Assembly: GCA_934408795.1 (NCBI GenBank)
Contig: CAKRVQ010000080.1
Coordinates: forward strand, 1 to 5,798
Length of the DNA stretch: 5,798 nt
Reading direction: 5' to 3'
DNA from: an uncultured Eubacteriales bacterium
GTDB lineage: Bacteria > Bacillota > Clostridia > Oscillospirales > Acutalibacteraceae
Positions within the stretch are counted from its first letter, which is position 1; every line of letters starts with the position of its first letter. Below are positions 5,696 through 5,798 of the stretch, piece by piece. A program made the translations under genes and the position numbers. The notes below the pieces were generated by a model. The model searched no databases. It had not been told where the DNA came from and saw only the letters and a list, made by a program, of their open reading frames with translations.

Positions 5696-5798
5696 ATGGA
5701 AAAGGTTCTTGTTCTTGACTTCGGCGGTCAGTATAATCAGCTCATCGCAAGAAGAGTCCGCGAAAATCATGTCTATTCCGAGATACGCCCCTACACGG
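5696..5798 (+). CDS. guaA: GMP synthase (glutamine-hydrolysing), N-terminal part
   Basis: GuaA converts XMP, ATP and glutamine to GMP in the cytosol, the last step of de novo guanine nucleotide synthesis. Only 34 codons plus one base are in the window. They carry the hallmark start of its class I glutamine amidotransferase domain: [18 protein letters not shown] (6-23), where most GuaA proteins have [17 protein letters not shown], then EIRPYT (29-34). The catalytic Cys-His-Glu triad and the ATP-pyrophosphatase domain (family total about 510-525 residues) lie beyond the edge. The start at 5696 follows from the ribosome binding site and the family N-terminus. It has its own strong promoter and structured leader, so it is probably expressed independently of rpe. 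Confidence 0.93.
   Translation, partial: MEKVLVLDFGGQYNQLIARRVRENHVYSEIRPYT

Overview
The window looks like a chromosomal piece of an uncultured, moderate-GC Bacillota, most likely a gut-type Clostridia. The reasons are purine-rich Shine-Dalgarno sites 6-8 nt before the starts, GTG starts on two of the genes, sigma-A-like promoters with 17-bp spacers, and Firmicutes-like proteins. This assignment is inference; there is no rRNA or other firm marker.

Layout. (1) Bases 1-1094, minus strand: the N-terminal 364 codons of a lipoprotein substrate-binding component of a (probably sugar) ABC importer, cut by the window edge. Its permease genes would be expected just outside, beyond base 1. (2) Bases 1095-1366: a non-coding leader without a convincing promoter. 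(3) Bases 1358-1932: a scarred region. It holds the C-terminal part of a DeoR/GlpR-type sugar regulator on the minus strand, with its own terminator kept. Where the rest of that gene should be there is a compact 149-bp nested inverted-repeat element that can fold as a four-arm junction, followed by the very strong lepA terminator. (4) Bases 2036-3841, minus strand: intact lepA (elongation factor 4), with a clear promoter at 3950-3978 and a foldable leader. (5) Bases 4028-4675, plus strand: a 215-aa multi-pass membrane protein of unknown function, divergent from lepA. (6) Bases 4838-5476, plus strand: ribulose-phosphate 3-epimerase (rpe), with its own strong promoter; a 16-bp inverted repeat has one arm inside that promoter. 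(7) Bases 5696-5798, plus strand: the first 34 codons of guaA (GMP synthase), behind a strong extended -10 promoter and a structured 5' leader of about 135 nt.

The genes are mostly independent transcription units and not one pathway: translation (lepA), pentose phosphate pathway (rpe), guanine nucleotide synthesis (guaA) and sugar uptake. A sugar-type regulator remnant upstream of a sugar-type binding protein, on the same strand, hints at a former regulator-transporter unit. The parts most worth following up are the four-arm element with the deoR remnant, the guaA leader, and the inverted repeat at the rpe promoter. No CRISPR array, transposase, integrase or complete new system is visible.
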